A stretch of 64,000 nucleotides of DNA from CAVXFL01 sp963761015 (lineage in GTDB: Bacteria; Pseudomonadota; Alphaproteobacteria; Acetobacterales; Acetobacteraceae): NCBI GenBank assembly GCA_963761015.1, contig CAVXFL010000009.1, forward strand, positions 310,001-374,000. The letters are read 5' to 3'. Shown here piece by piece: positions 1-8,125 of the stretch. Position numbers and translations under genes: made by a program. Within the stretch, counting starts at the first letter, position 1; each line of letters starts with the position of its first letter. The notes under the pieces were generated by a model. That model searched no databases. It saw only the letters and a list, made by a program, of their open reading frames with translations, and was not told the DNA's origin.

Positions 1-128
1 CCCGCATGTAGGCCGGAACGCCGGCTATTGCACCTCGGGAAGCCGAAATGCGCCGCCGTCGCCAGGGCCGGGCGGCGGGCCGGCGCGGGTTGAACACGGT
101 TTGTCCCGGTATGGTCCGTCGGCCGCCC

Positions 129-682
129 ATGAAATTTGCCGCGCCGCTGCCCGGATTGCTGTTCGCGGCCGCCCTCGCCGGATCGGCGCAAGCCCGGACG
201 CCCCCCATCGCACCTGCCGCCGCGGCTCCGAGGCCGGGGCCGCCCCGAACCTGGTGGAGGAGCTTTCGGTCCGCACCATCCGCCCGCGTGGCGGCGATGG
301 CTCGATCTGCATCATGCCGTTCAGCTCGGTGATCGCGGTCAACAACACCAATCGCGGCCTTGGCAACGCGCAGGTCCGTGTCGATCTCAACTACTTCGAG
401 GATACCGACGGGGCCGGACGCGTGCTGAAGGAGATTGCCGCCGAGATGCGCCGCGAGCCCGCCTTCGCGCGCAAGATGCTGGGCGATCTGCAGCTCTGGG
501 GCGTCGACAAGGTGGAGGGCGGCGGTGTGACATTGGCAGGACAAATTCCCTGCACGGATGCCGGGCGCTGGCCGGTGCAGCGCGAGTTCAACCGGCGCAT
601 GAAGCAGCGGTTCCAGGGCGCGGGCATTTTGCTCGCCAATCATCCGGCGCCGCCCGCCCCGGCAGCCGGGGCGCCGTCGTGA
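129..682 (+). pseudogene. MscS-family mechanosensitive channel remnant
   Basis: The 5' part from the ATG at 129 encodes a clear Sec signal peptide (MKFAAPLPGLLF...AQA). About 40 codons later, in another frame, comes the C-terminal cytoplasmic beta-domain of an MscS channel, with the recognisable stretches VEELSVRTIR, PFSSVIAVNNTNRG and VRVDLNYFEDTD. The frames join if one base is removed near 246 (CCCCGA). Even then, the transmembrane helices and pore that should lie between signal peptide and beta-domain are absent, so this is a deletion remnant, not just a frameshift. The stop overlaps the ATG of the next gene (TGATG). Confidence 0.7.
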
Positions 683-1422
683 TGGACGATTTGGCGGAGA
701 TCTTGCGGCGTGACGCCTTCGCGTTCGTTCCGGGCCGGCGCATGCGCCCGCTGCTCGAAGCTTGCGGCGGGCTCGCCGACTGGGCGGAATTCGCCGCGAG
801 TTGGGCGGATCTGGAGCTGGACACGTATATGGCGGACGGCGGGCGCTACCGCCGGCGGCGCCACGCGGTGTTCGCGGCCGAGGCCGGCGCCGCCGAGATC
901 GCGCGCCAGCCGCACCAGCCGCACTTTCAGACCCGCGACTACAATCCGCTCCACGGCGGCATCGAGCGCTGGTTTCAGCCGGTCCGCCCGGAGATCGCCG
1001 GCGGCGCGTGCATGCGCACGATCCTGGGTTTCTGCCGACGGCTGTTCGATCGGCTGTCCTCCGATACCTCGTGGCACGTCGAGGTGCATCAGTTCCGCAT
1101 CGAGCCCGACCCGAGCGGGGAGGGCCGTCCGACGCCCGAGGGCATGCACCGAGACGGCGTCGACTACGTCCTGGTACTGATGATCGACCGGCGGAACATC
1201 GCCAGCGGCGAAACCAGCATTCACGATCTTCAGGGACGGCAGCTCGGCAGTTTCACCCTGGCCGCGCCGCTCGACGCCGCGCTGGTGCACGATCGGCGAG
1301 TCTATCACGGAGTTACGCCGGTGGTGGCGCTCGATCCAAGCCGCCCGGCGCATCGCGACGTGCTGGTGGTGACGTTTCGCGCCGCAGCGGCGGCCGAGGA
1401 GCCGGTCAGCTCTCCGAGGTGA
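682..1422 (+). CDS. 2OG-Fe(II) dioxygenase family protein (PF10014 type)
   Basis: Predicted non-haem iron, 2-oxoglutarate-dependent oxygenase of 246 aa, of the family that includes bacterial free-amino-acid hydroxylases such as L-isoleucine 4-dioxygenase. The iron ligands are visible as HRD (His156, Asp158) in GMHRDGVDY and a distal His209 in VYHGVTPV, with GETSI between them as in the family. The substrate cannot be told from sequence. The start overlaps the stop of the MscS remnant. The last 17 bases overlap the convergent XRE regulator tail to tail. Confidence 0.8.
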   Translation: MDDLAEILRRDAFAFVPGRRMRPLLEACGGLADWAEFAASWADLELDTYMADGGRYRRRRHAVFAAEAGAAEIARQPHQPHFQTRDYNPLHGGIERWFQPVRPEIAGGACMRTILGFCRRLFDRLSSDTSWHVEVHQFRIEPDPSGEGRPTPEGMHRDGVDYVLVLMIDRRNIASGETSIHDLQGRQLGSFTLAAPLDAALVHDRRVYHGVTPVVALDPSRPAHRDVLVVTFRAAAAAEEPVSSPR

Positions 1423-1864
1423 GCGACTTGATCAGCTCGAAGACCCGCTTGCGCACGGCCGGATCGGTGATCCGGTAATAGGCGCGCACCAGTTCCAGCG
1501 TTTCACGCCGGTTCATGGTCTCGTCCCCGAAGCCGTCCTGCGACTCGGCGAAACCGCTCGCGCGCCGCGGCTGCTGCGAGGTCGGATAGCCGGCGGAGAG
1601 CGTCTCCGGCATATCGTCGAAGAAGAAGCTGATCGGCACGTCCAGCACCCGCGACAGGTCGAACAGCCGGGAGGCGCCGACGCGGTTCACGCCGCGCTCG
1701 TATTTCTGGACCTGCTGGAAGGTCAGCCCGAGCGCCTCGCCGAGCCGCTCCTGGGACATGCCGAGCAGGGTCCGCCGTAGGCGGATGCGGGACCCGACAT
1801 GCACGTCGATCGGACTAGGGCGTCCGTCTTTCTCGCCGCGGCGGGAGCTTTCGTCTGACGGCAT
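1406..1864 (-). CDS. XRE-family transcriptional regulator
   Basis: A 152-aa DNA-binding protein. Residues about 21-75 form a Cro/CI-type helix-turn-helix (GSRIRLRRTLLGMSQERL, then GLTFQQVQKYERG as recognition helix). A helical C-terminal tail may dimerise. Proteins of this shape are very common single-domain regulators in alphaproteobacteria; the target is unknown. The 167 bases upstream (1865-2031) separate it from lnt on the same strand and are A/T-rich near 1980-2030, so it probably has its own promoter there. Confidence 0.85.
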   Translation of the reverse strand: MPSDESSRRGEKDGRPSPIDVHVGSRIRLRRTLLGMSQERLGEALGLTFQQVQKYERGVNRVGASRLFDLSRVLDVPISFFFDDMPETLSAGYPTSQQPRRASGFAESQDGFGDETMNRRETLELVRAYYRITDPAVRKRVFELIKSLTSES

Positions 1865-2031
1865 ACCCGGTTCCCTTCGGGACCGCTCCCACGCGCGGGC
1901 TATGATGGGTCTGCCGGGGCCAAGAACCCAGTCGCGCCGGCTTCCCTGTTGCGCATAAGGTTAACAGCGCAACCGGCGCTGTCAATCTTTTAATCAAATC
2001 TCAAGAGACTTCTCAAAAAAAATACGTCATC

Positions 2032-3519
2032 TCAGTCCCGGCGGCGCATACGCGGGAGTGAGGCGAGGGCGATGGCGGCGCCGGCGAGCAGGGCGGGTAT
2101 CGCCAGGCCAAATCGCGCGAAAATGGTCGGCGGCAGATCCCCCGGCAGCTTCGTGACCAAGGTTCCCTGGCGACCCAGGCCAAGCTCGGCCAGTTCCCGC
2201 CCGTGCGCGTCGAACATGGCGGAGATGCCGGTGTTGGCGGCGCGCGCCAGCGGCAGGCCTTCCTCCACCGCGCGCATCCGCGCCGCTTGCAGGTGCTGGT
2301 GCGGTCCGGTCGAATTGCCGAACCACGCGTCGTTGGTCACATTCACGAGCCAGTCCGGCCGGTCCGCCTCGTCGGCAACCTGATGCGGAAAGATCGCCTC
2401 GTAGCAGATCAGCGGGCCCACCGGCGGCAGACCCGGCACATGCAGGGTGCGCGGTCCGGGACCCGGAGCGAAGCCGCCGCCGGGTACGAGCTGCACGGGA
2501 AGCGGAATCCAGGAGGGCTGGTATTCGCCCCCCGGCACCAGGTGCCACTTGTCGTACACGCCGGCGACCGCGCCGCGTCCGGTCAGCGCGATCAGGCTGT
2601 TGTGCGGGCGCTCGCCGGCGGCGAACGGCCTACGGCCGAAGCGCACCGCCCCGATCAGCGAAGGAGTTGACCCGGTCGCGCCGCCGTTCGCGGCCTCGGC
2701 GATGGCCAGTCGCGCCGCCGGATCCGAGTCCACCAGGAACGGACTGGCGCTTTCCGGCCAAACGACGACCTTCGGCCCGCCGCCCGCCTTGGCGACGCCC
2801 TCGGCGGTCAGGTCCAGGTAGCGGCGGAAAATCCCGACCGCGAGGTCGCGGCTCCATTTCTGGGCTTCCTGGACGTCGCCCTGAACCAGCACGACGGAGA
2901 GATCGCGCGCCGGCGGCCCCGGCTGGCGCAGGCGCCACGCCCCGAGCCCGGCCCAAAGCGCGAGCCCCGCCGCGCCGGCGGCCCAGCCGCGCCGCCCCAG
3001 CGCGGGCATGGCGGCCAGCAGCACGGTCGCGAACGTCAGACCCGGCGTGCCGATCCAGGCCAGCGGTTGCAGGAACACGTCGCCGGCCGCGCCGGGGAAC
3101 GCCCAGACGCTGGCCCAGGGATTCCAGGGAAATCCGCTGAGTGCGAATTGACGCGCGATGTCGGCGAGGGTCCAGGCTCCCGCGAGGATGAACGCGCGAC
3201 GCCAGCCCGCTCGCGCGTACCACGCCGCGACGCAGGGCAGCGCGATGAACACGGCCAGCAGTGCGGACAATCCCGGCACGGCGATCGGCACGAACCACCA
3301 GTATTCCGCCGCTTTCAGCAGGATGGCGTCGGTGATCCAGTAGAGCCCGAACAGGTGGTGCCCGAAGCCGAACCAGAAGCCGACGCGAAACGCGGTGCGC
3401 GCGCGCGGCGCGGCGCCGATCAGGCTCAGCAGTCCGGGAACGGCGACCAGCAGAACCGGCACCAGATAGAACGGCGGCAGCGCCGCGGCGGCGAGCGCGC
3501 CGAGCGCGGCCGCCGCCAC
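2032..3519 (-). CDS. lnt: apolipoprotein N-acyltransferase
   Basis: Inner-membrane enzyme that adds the third acyl chain to the N-terminal cysteine of lipoproteins, the last maturation step before Lol export. The N-terminal half carries several hydrophobic helices. The C-terminal nitrilase-like domain shows the Glu-Lys-Cys triad: Glu in VWPESASP, Lys in VYDKWHLVPGGEYQP, Cys in PLICYEAIFP. The length (495 aa) is normal. The start is a GTG; the frame is open upstream only to the stop of the neighbouring dehydrogenase (3589) and contains no ATG. It follows that dehydrogenase by about 70 bases. Confidence 0.92.
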   Translation of the reverse strand: MAAAALGALAAAALPPFYLVPVLLVAVPGLLSLIGAAPRARTAFRVGFWFGFGHHLFGLYWITDAILLKAAEYWWFVPIAVPGLSALLAVFIALPCVAAWYARAGWRRAFILAGAWTLADIARQFALSGFPWNPWASVWAFPGAAGDVFLQPLAWIGTPGLTFATVLLAAMPALGRRGWAAGAAGLALWAGLGAWRLRQPGPPARDLSVVLVQGDVQEAQKWSRDLAVGIFRRYLDLTAEGVAKAGGGPKVVVWPESASPFLVDSDPAARLAIAEAANGGATGSTPSLIGAVRFGRRPFAAGERPHNSLIALTGRGAVAGVYDKWHLVPGGEYQPSWIPLPVQLVPGGGFAPGPGPRTLHVPGLPPVGPLICYEAIFPHQVADEADRPDWLVNVTNDAWFGNSTGPHQHLQAARMRAVEEGLPLARAANTGISAMFDAHGRELAELGLGRQGTLVTKLPGDLPPTIFARFGLAIPALLAGAAIALASLPRMRRRD

Positions 3520-3588
3520 GTCGGTTCGCCAGCCGAACGTCAGCCCGAGCGGCCGCCGTGGGGTTGCCGAGGGCGAGCCGCGCCTGGC

Positions 3589-4554
3589 CTAGCCGCATAC
3601 GATCCGTTCCGGCGGCACGCGGCCGCCGGTCAGCGCCGCGACGATGCACTCGGCCGCCATGACGCCCATGGCGACGAGCGACGCCTCGGTGACGCCAGCG
3701 AGATGCGGGGTGACGATCACCCGCTCATGGCGGCGCAGCGGGTCGTCTTGCGCCGGCGGCTCGTTCTCGAACACATCCAGCCCGGCGCCGCCGAGTTGGC
3801 CGGAATCGATGGCGGCGAGCAGCGCCCGCTCGTCGATCAGGCCGCCGCGGGCCGTGTTTACGACGTAGGCGCCGCGCGGCATCGCGGCCAGTATGGCGGC
3901 GTCTATCGCATGCCGCGTCTCGGGCAGCAGCGGGCAGTGCAGCGACAGTACATCCGCGTTTTCCGCCACTTGGCGCAGCGAAGCCGCTCGCTCGACCGCC
4001 GAGAACGCCGCATCCGGCGCGGCCGGGTCGTACGCGGCCACGCGCATGTCGAAGGCCAGCGCGAGCCGCGCGACCGCCTGCCCGATCGCGCCCAAGCCCA
4101 CGAGACCAAGGCGGAGCCCGCCGATGTCGCGGAGCCGGGAATCCCCGCCCCGCCAGGCGCCCGCGGCGATCGCGGCGGCGAGCGGCTTGAACCGCTTGGC
4201 GAGCGCCAGGATCAGCGCCAGCGTGTGCTCGGCCACCGCGCGCGTGTTCGAACCGGGCGCGCGCGTCACCAACAGTCCGCGCCGCGCTGCTTCCGCCACG
4301 TCCACCTCGTCCACCCCGACGCCGTGCCGCGCGACGATGCAGAGCCGCGGCGAGGCGTCCATCACCGCGCCCGTAACCCGCCCCTGCCGGCAGAGAATGG
4401 CATCGGCCTGCACCTCGCGTGTCAACGCGGCGACCGCTTCGGCGGCGGGGTAGGGGGGCATGTAGTGGATCGCGCAACCGGCCCGTTCGAGCAGGTCCAC
4501 GGCCGGCGCGGCCAGCGACGGCGAGGTCATCACGACATGAAAGCGGTTCTGCAT
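3589..4554 (-). CDS. D-isomer-specific 2-hydroxyacid dehydrogenase
   Basis: NAD-dependent oxidoreductase of the phosphoglycerate dehydrogenase-like family (321 aa), reducing a 2-oxoacid or oxidising a D-2-hydroxyacid. The Rossmann motif GLVGLGAIG is present, as are the catalytic Arg (NTARGGLID), Glu (FENEPPA) and His (TPHLAGVT). It lacks the ACT domain of long SerA proteins, so the physiological substrate is open. It lies upstream of lnt on the same strand. Confidence 0.87.
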   Translation of the reverse strand: MQNRFHVVMTSPSLAAPAVDLLERAGCAIHYMPPYPAAEAVAALTREVQADAILCRQGRVTGAVMDASPRLCIVARHGVGVDEVDVAEAARRGLLVTRAPGSNTRAVAEHTLALILALAKRFKPLAAAIAAGAWRGGDSRLRDIGGLRLGLVGLGAIGQAVARLALAFDMRVAAYDPAAPDAAFSAVERAASLRQVAENADVLSLHCPLLPETRHAIDAAILAAMPRGAYVVNTARGGLIDERALLAAIDSGQLGGAGLDVFENEPPAQDDPLRRHERVIVTPHLAGVTEASLVAMGVMAAECIVAALTGGRVPPERIVCG

Positions 4555-4606
4555 GAAGCCCAGTATTGCCCGGTTGGCGGCGTCGTCAGTGGCGTGGTCG
4601 GACGCG

Positions 4607-5443
4607 TCAATCCAGCGCGTCGCGCAGCCGGCGCTCGTAGTGGCGGTAGTATTTGTCGGTGACCAGATCGGTCTTCACCACCACGGCGACATCGGTGGTG
4701 TTGAACGCGTGGTCGATGACCGCGCCGTCGCCCACGAACCCGCCGAGGCGGAGATAGCCCTTGATGAGCGGCGGCAGCTGCGCCTGGATGCGCCGGTGGT
4801 CGAGGCCAGCCGGGTCCAGCCGGCGCATCTCGACGTAACGCCCGCCCAGCGCCCGGGGCCGCAGCGCCGGCGGGGCGAGGTGGTTGTGGTAGAGATAGGT
4901 CAGCTCCGGGGCCAGCACGTCGGGGTCGGTCCCAGGCAGGCTCGCGCAGCCGAACATCAGATCGATCTGGTGCAGGAACACATAGGCGGCGATGCCGCGC
5001 CAGAGCAGTTGCATGGCGGCGCGGCTGCGGTGCGAGGCATCGACGCAGGAGCGTCCGAGTTCCAGCACCCGGCCTGGGAACCGCTCCAGCGGCGCGATGT
5101 CGTATTCGCCGGCGGAGTAGAACGTGCCGACCCGCTGCGCGGCCTGCCGCTGGATCAGCCGGTAGGTGCCCACGATGCCTTCCGGCCCCGGCCCGATCGC
5201 GTGATCGATCACCACCAGATGGTCGGCGACCGGGTCGAACTTGTCGCGGTCGCGGCCGGTGGCGGCCACGGACGGTTCCGGGGTGGCGCCCATCTCGCCG
5301 TAAAAGACGCGAAAGCGCAGCGCCTGCACGGCGTCGAGTTCCGCGCGCGTGGCGGCGATGCGCACGCCGAGATTGCCGGCGCGCAACTCACCGAAGCCGG
5401 GTTCCTCGCGCGGTGTCGCTCCGAGCGGCTGTTCCGCCGTCAT
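4607..5443 (-). CDS. olsB: OlsB-type L-ornithine N-alpha-acyltransferase
   Basis: A 278-aa GNAT-fold acyltransferase matching the OlsB/hemolysin-like family (Acetyltransf_5). OlsB uses acyl-ACP to acylate ornithine, the first step of phosphate-free ornithine lipid synthesis. Recognisable blocks are RFRVFYGEMGA, VGTYRLIQR, LELGRSCVDASHR, LMFGCASLPGTDP and LPPLIKGYLRLGG. The ATG at 5443 overlaps the fur stop (ATGA), so the two are translationally coupled. No olsA is seen nearby. The family assignment is strong; the ornithine substrate is inferred. Confidence 0.8.
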   Translation of the reverse strand: MTAEQPLGATPREEPGFGELRAGNLGVRIAATRAELDAVQALRFRVFYGEMGATPEPSVAATGRDRDKFDPVADHLVVIDHAIGPGPEGIVGTYRLIQRQAAQRVGTFYSAGEYDIAPLERFPGRVLELGRSCVDASHRSRAAMQLLWRGIAAYVFLHQIDLMFGCASLPGTDPDVLAPELTYLYHNHLAPPALRPRALGGRYVEMRRLDPAGLDHRRIQAQLPPLIKGYLRLGGFVGDGAVIDHAFNTTDVAVVVKTDLVTDKYYRHYERRLRDALD

Positions 5444-5985
5444 CGCGTCATCCTGGCAGGGGCGGCATGCGATTCGGAACGGGTGTCCGCGCGCTTGTTC
5501 ACCGCGGCGGGACGAAGCGGCCTCTCGCCGGAGGCCGGCGGCTTGGCGGGCTTGCTCGGCTTGTCCTCCGCGACCGCGGCCTCGACGCGGCGGCCGAACA
5601 GCTCCAGGCGCACCGAGACCAGGTCGAAGCCCAATCGGCCCGCGATCGCTTGCATCAGTCGCTCGTGCTCCGTGTCGGCGAACTCGACCACCTTGCCGGT
5701 GTCGACGTCGATCAGGTGATAGTGGTGGCCGTGCTCGGTCGGCTCGTAGCGGGCGCGGCCGCCGCCGAAATCGCGCCGCTCCAGGATGCCCTTCTCCTCG
5801 AGCAGCCGCACGGTGCGATAGACGGTTGCGATCGAGATCCGTTCGTCCAGCACGGAAGCCCGGCGGTACAGTTCCTCGACATCGGGATGATCCGCCGCAT
5901 CGGACAGCACGCGGGCGATCACCCGGCGCTGGCCCGTCATTTTCAGCCCCCGTTCGACGCACAGGCGTTCGATGCGTGATTCCAT
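5440..5985 (-). CDS. fur: Fur-family metal-responsive repressor
   Basis: Ferric uptake regulator family. A winged helix (KMTGQRRVIARVL, then SIATVYRTVRLLEEKGIL) precedes the dimerisation domain with metal-site histidines (EHGHHYHLIDVDTGKVVEF). The CxxC zinc pair of enterobacterial Fur is replaced by non-cysteine residues, as usual in alphaproteobacteria. The start was taken at 5985 (MESRIERL); the frame is open to 6051 but the extra 22 residues are low-complexity. The last 45 or so residues are an unusual Lys/Pro/Ala-rich tail. In alphaproteobacteria such proteins can be iron (Fur) or manganese (Mur) sensors. Confidence 0.85.
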   Translation of the reverse strand: MESRIERLCVERGLKMTGQRRVIARVLSDAADHPDVEELYRRASVLDERISIATVYRTVRLLEEKGILERRDFGGGRARYEPTEHGHHYHLIDVDTGKVVEFADTEHERLMQAIAGRLGFDLVSVRLELFGRRVEAAVAEDKPSKPAKPPASGERPLRPAAVNKRADTRSESHAAPARMTR

Positions 5986-6258
5986 CCGATCCCCAATCGC
6001 CGATCCCGGACCGGCCGGCCGGAGCGGCTGCTCAGCGGGGCGGGAACTCACGTGAGCCGGTTTTCGTCCCAGTCATGCCCCCACGGACACGATGGCGCGC
6101 CCGCCAGCAGTTGGGGGACGTAGCCGATCACGGTATCCGATGTCGACCACATTGCGGCAGGCGAGCCCCGACGCGGGCGCGTGAGCGAATTGGCACCGTC
6201 GCACATCGCCGGAATTTTCGCGCCGGTCCGGGTCGCCGGACCGCGAATCGCGGCCGGC

Positions 6259-6669
6259 CTATTTCCGTCCGCGCGGCTTGGTGCCGAGGCCGATCTTCTT
6301 CGCGAGCGAGGAGCGGTGCCGCGCGTAATTGGGCGCAACCATCGGATAATCGGACCCCAGCCCCCAACGCTCCCGATATTGCTCCGGAGTCATGTTGTAG
6401 GCCGTCTTAAGATGCCGCTTCAGCATTTTCAGTTTCTTGCCGTCCTCCAGACAGACGATATGGTCGGGGAACACGGACTTCTTGACGGGAACCGCCGGCT
6501 GCGGCCGGTCGGGCTGCGCCGGTTCCTTCCCGACGCCGGACAGTGTCTTGTAAACCTCCTGAATGAGAGAAGGCAGCGCATCCGTCGTGACGGAGTTGTT
6601 GGATACATGGGCTGAGACGATTTGCGCGGTCAATCCCAGGACGTCCGCGTTCGACGCATGTTCGACCAT
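6259..6669 (-). CDS. mucR: MucR/Ros-family zinc-finger transcriptional regulator
   Basis: A 136-aa regulator of the alphaproteobacterial Ros/MucR family. The N-terminus (LTAQIVSAHVSNN) is the conserved oligomerisation helix. The C-terminal prokaryotic zinc finger and its flank read HIVCLEDGKKLKMLKRH, then YNMTPEQYRERWGL and YPMVAPNYARHRS. MucR proteins are H-NS-like silencers of A/T-rich genes, exopolysaccharide and cell-cycle genes. The start at 6669 has a good ribosome site (AGAGGGAAA) just upstream. It diverges from the TusA-like gene 59 bases away. Confidence 0.9.
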   Translation of the reverse strand: MVEHASNADVLGLTAQIVSAHVSNNSVTTDALPSLIQEVYKTLSGVGKEPAQPDRPQPAVPVKKSVFPDHIVCLEDGKKLKMLKRHLKTAYNMTPEQYRERWGLGSDYPMVAPNYARHRSSLAKKIGLGTKPRGRK

Positions 6670-6728
6670 TGATTTCCCTCTGGGCGAAAATTTGTGTTTC
6701 ATATACGGGAACAAGGGGAACTCTAGCA

Positions 6729-7013
6729 ATGGATATTTCCAGGTTAAACAACAGTCAGGAGATGTCCAAGTCGAAAGACCCGGATCGTGTCCTGAATATC
6801 ACGGGCGAGGTCTGTCCGATGACGTTCGTGCGGACCCGCCTTGCGCTCGACCGCATGGCGCCCGGCGAATGCCTTCTGGTGTTGCTGCGCGGCGAGGAGC
6901 CGGTGCGCAACGTGCCGCGCGCCGCGCGCGAGCAGGGACACGATGTTCTGGAGCAGTCCACCGACAGCGACGGAATCACCCGGGTGCTGATTCGCAAGGC
7001 GGCTTCGGGCTGA
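6729..7013 (+). CDS. TusA/SirA-family sulfur carrier-like protein
   Basis: A 94-aa protein of the TusA fold. The family cysteine is present in ITGEVCPMTFVRTRLAL, but the motif is CPMT, not the usual CPxP, so it may not be the tRNA-thiolation TusA itself; YeeD/YedF-like persulfide carriers are alternatives. An AAGGGGAA ribosome site lies 8-10 bases before the ATG. A second in-frame ATG is at 6762. The 3' end overlaps the convergent rimI by 38 bases. Confidence 0.8.
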   Translation: MDISRLNNSQEMSKSKDPDRVLNITGEVCPMTFVRTRLALDRMAPGECLLVLLRGEEPVRNVPRAAREQGHDVLEQSTDSDGITRVLIRKAASG

Positions 7014-7431
7014 GCGGCGCGCGCAGAATCAGCGCATCGGTACCGTCGGCGTAATAGCGCGGCCGCCAGCCGACTTCGCTGAACCCGGCGGCCGAATACA
7101 GCGCGCGTCCCGCGCGATTATCGCGGGAGACTTCCAGGAACATCGCGGTCGCGCCGCGGCGGGCCGCCTCCGCCCTGGCCGCGTCGAGCAGCGCGCGGCC
7201 GAGTCCCTGCCGGCGCGCGGCGGGCGCGACCGCGAAGGTCAGGATCTCCGCTTCCCCGGCGGCTGTCCGCGCCAAGACGATGCCGCCCGCATCCGCGATC
7301 AGCCCGAAATATCCGGGAAGGGCGAGCTGAATCGCGATCGCGTCCGCCCCCCAGGCCTGGCTGCGCGGAAATGCCGCCGCATGGATTTGCGCCATGGCGG
7401 CGGCATGCGCGACCTCGGCCGGCCGGATCAC
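6976..7431 (-). CDS. rimI: ribosomal protein alanine N-acetyltransferase RimI
   Basis: GNAT N-acetyltransferase of 151 aa. The acetyl-CoA pyrophosphate loop is visible (APAARRQGLGRALLDAA), followed by FLEVSRDNRAGRALYSAAGF, typical of RimI, which acetylates the N-terminal alanine of ribosomal protein S18. Its ATG overlaps the tsaB stop (ATGA). The tsaB-rimI pair is a widely conserved operon, which supports the assignment. Confidence 0.85.
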   Translation of the reverse strand: MIRPAEVAHAAAMAQIHAAAFPRSQAWGADAIAIQLALPGYFGLIADAGGIVLARTAAGEAEILTFAVAPAARRQGLGRALLDAARAEAARRGATAMFLEVSRDNRAGRALYSAAGFSEVGWRPRYYADGTDALILRAPLSPKPPCESAPG

Positions 7432-8078
7432 GGCGCCGGCGGCGGGCGGGGCGGCAAGGCGGGCAGGTGCGTCGCCGGCGGATCGCCATAGAGCGGCTGA
7501 ACGGCGCGCGGCGGCAACTCGCCGTGGAACCGGCGCTCCCCGACCACGGCGATGTGGCGCGGCAACGGCCGCCGCACATCGGTCAGCATCACGTCCTCGC
7601 CGCGCGCGGCCAGCCGCGCCGCCACGGCGATCGCGGCGTCGCCCGCCACCGCGATCGGGCCGGAAGCCGGCGGCAGGGACGGCAAAGCAACGGATTGGAC
7701 GTTGCCGCCCCGCTCCAAAACCACGTGGCCGCGCCGCGAATCAATGGCGACCCACAACGCCCTGCCGGCCAGGTGCGGCAGCGAATCCGCCAGAGCCTCG
7801 CCGACCGTGACGCCGACGATCGGCCGCCCGGAGCCCAGCGCAATCCCGTGCGCGACGGAGAGCGCGGCCCGCAATCCGGTGAAGCCGCCCGGACCGATAA
7901 CCACGGCAATCAGATCCATCCCGAGGCCGGCGGCTTTCAGCACCTCGTCCGCCATGACGGGGAGAATCGCGGCGTGGCCGCGCTCGCCCTCGGCTTGCCG
8001 GGCGGCGAGGACCACGCCCTCGCTCACCATCGCCACCGAGCAGCGGCCGAGCGCGGCGTCGAGGGCGAGCACGCGCAA
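7428..8078 (-). CDS. tsaB: tRNA threonylcarbamoyladenosine biosynthesis protein TsaB
   Basis: Partner of TsaD in making the t6A modification of ANN-decoding tRNAs. It has the actin-like ATPase fold: MRVLALDAALGRCSVAM at the N-terminus and VIGPGGFTGLRAALSVAHGIAL as the signature block. The 216-aa length is normal. The start codon is a TTG at 8078 (or the GTG two codons on); there is no ATG. It overlaps rimI by four bases. Confidence 0.88.
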   Translation of the reverse strand: MRVLALDAALGRCSVAMVSEGVVLAARQAEGERGHAAILPVMADEVLKAAGLGMDLIAVVIGPGGFTGLRAALSVAHGIALGSGRPIVGVTVGEALADSLPHLAGRALWVAIDSRRGHVVLERGGNVQSVALPSLPPASGPIAVAGDAAIAVAARLAARGEDVMLTDVRRPLPRHIAVVGERRFHGELPPRAVQPLYGDPPATHLPALPPRPPPAP

Positions 8079-8125
8079 GGCGCGCTACGCCGGAAAACCG
8101 GCCGAGCCAAGTCCGCGACGGTTGC

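Noticed and set aside
136..1422. A single 428-codon plus-strand gene
   Set aside because: Its upstream half is GC-driven open frame with no protein-like content; only the part from 682 matches the 2OG dioxygenase family.
3067..4662. Long plus-strand open frame opposite lnt and the dehydrogenase
   Set aside because: Arg/Gly/Ala-rich composition without domains; it is the antisense shadow of two well-supported genes.
5986..6258. Small gene between fur and mucR
   Set aside because: Short frames exist on both strands but none has a signal, motif or ribosome site worth reporting.
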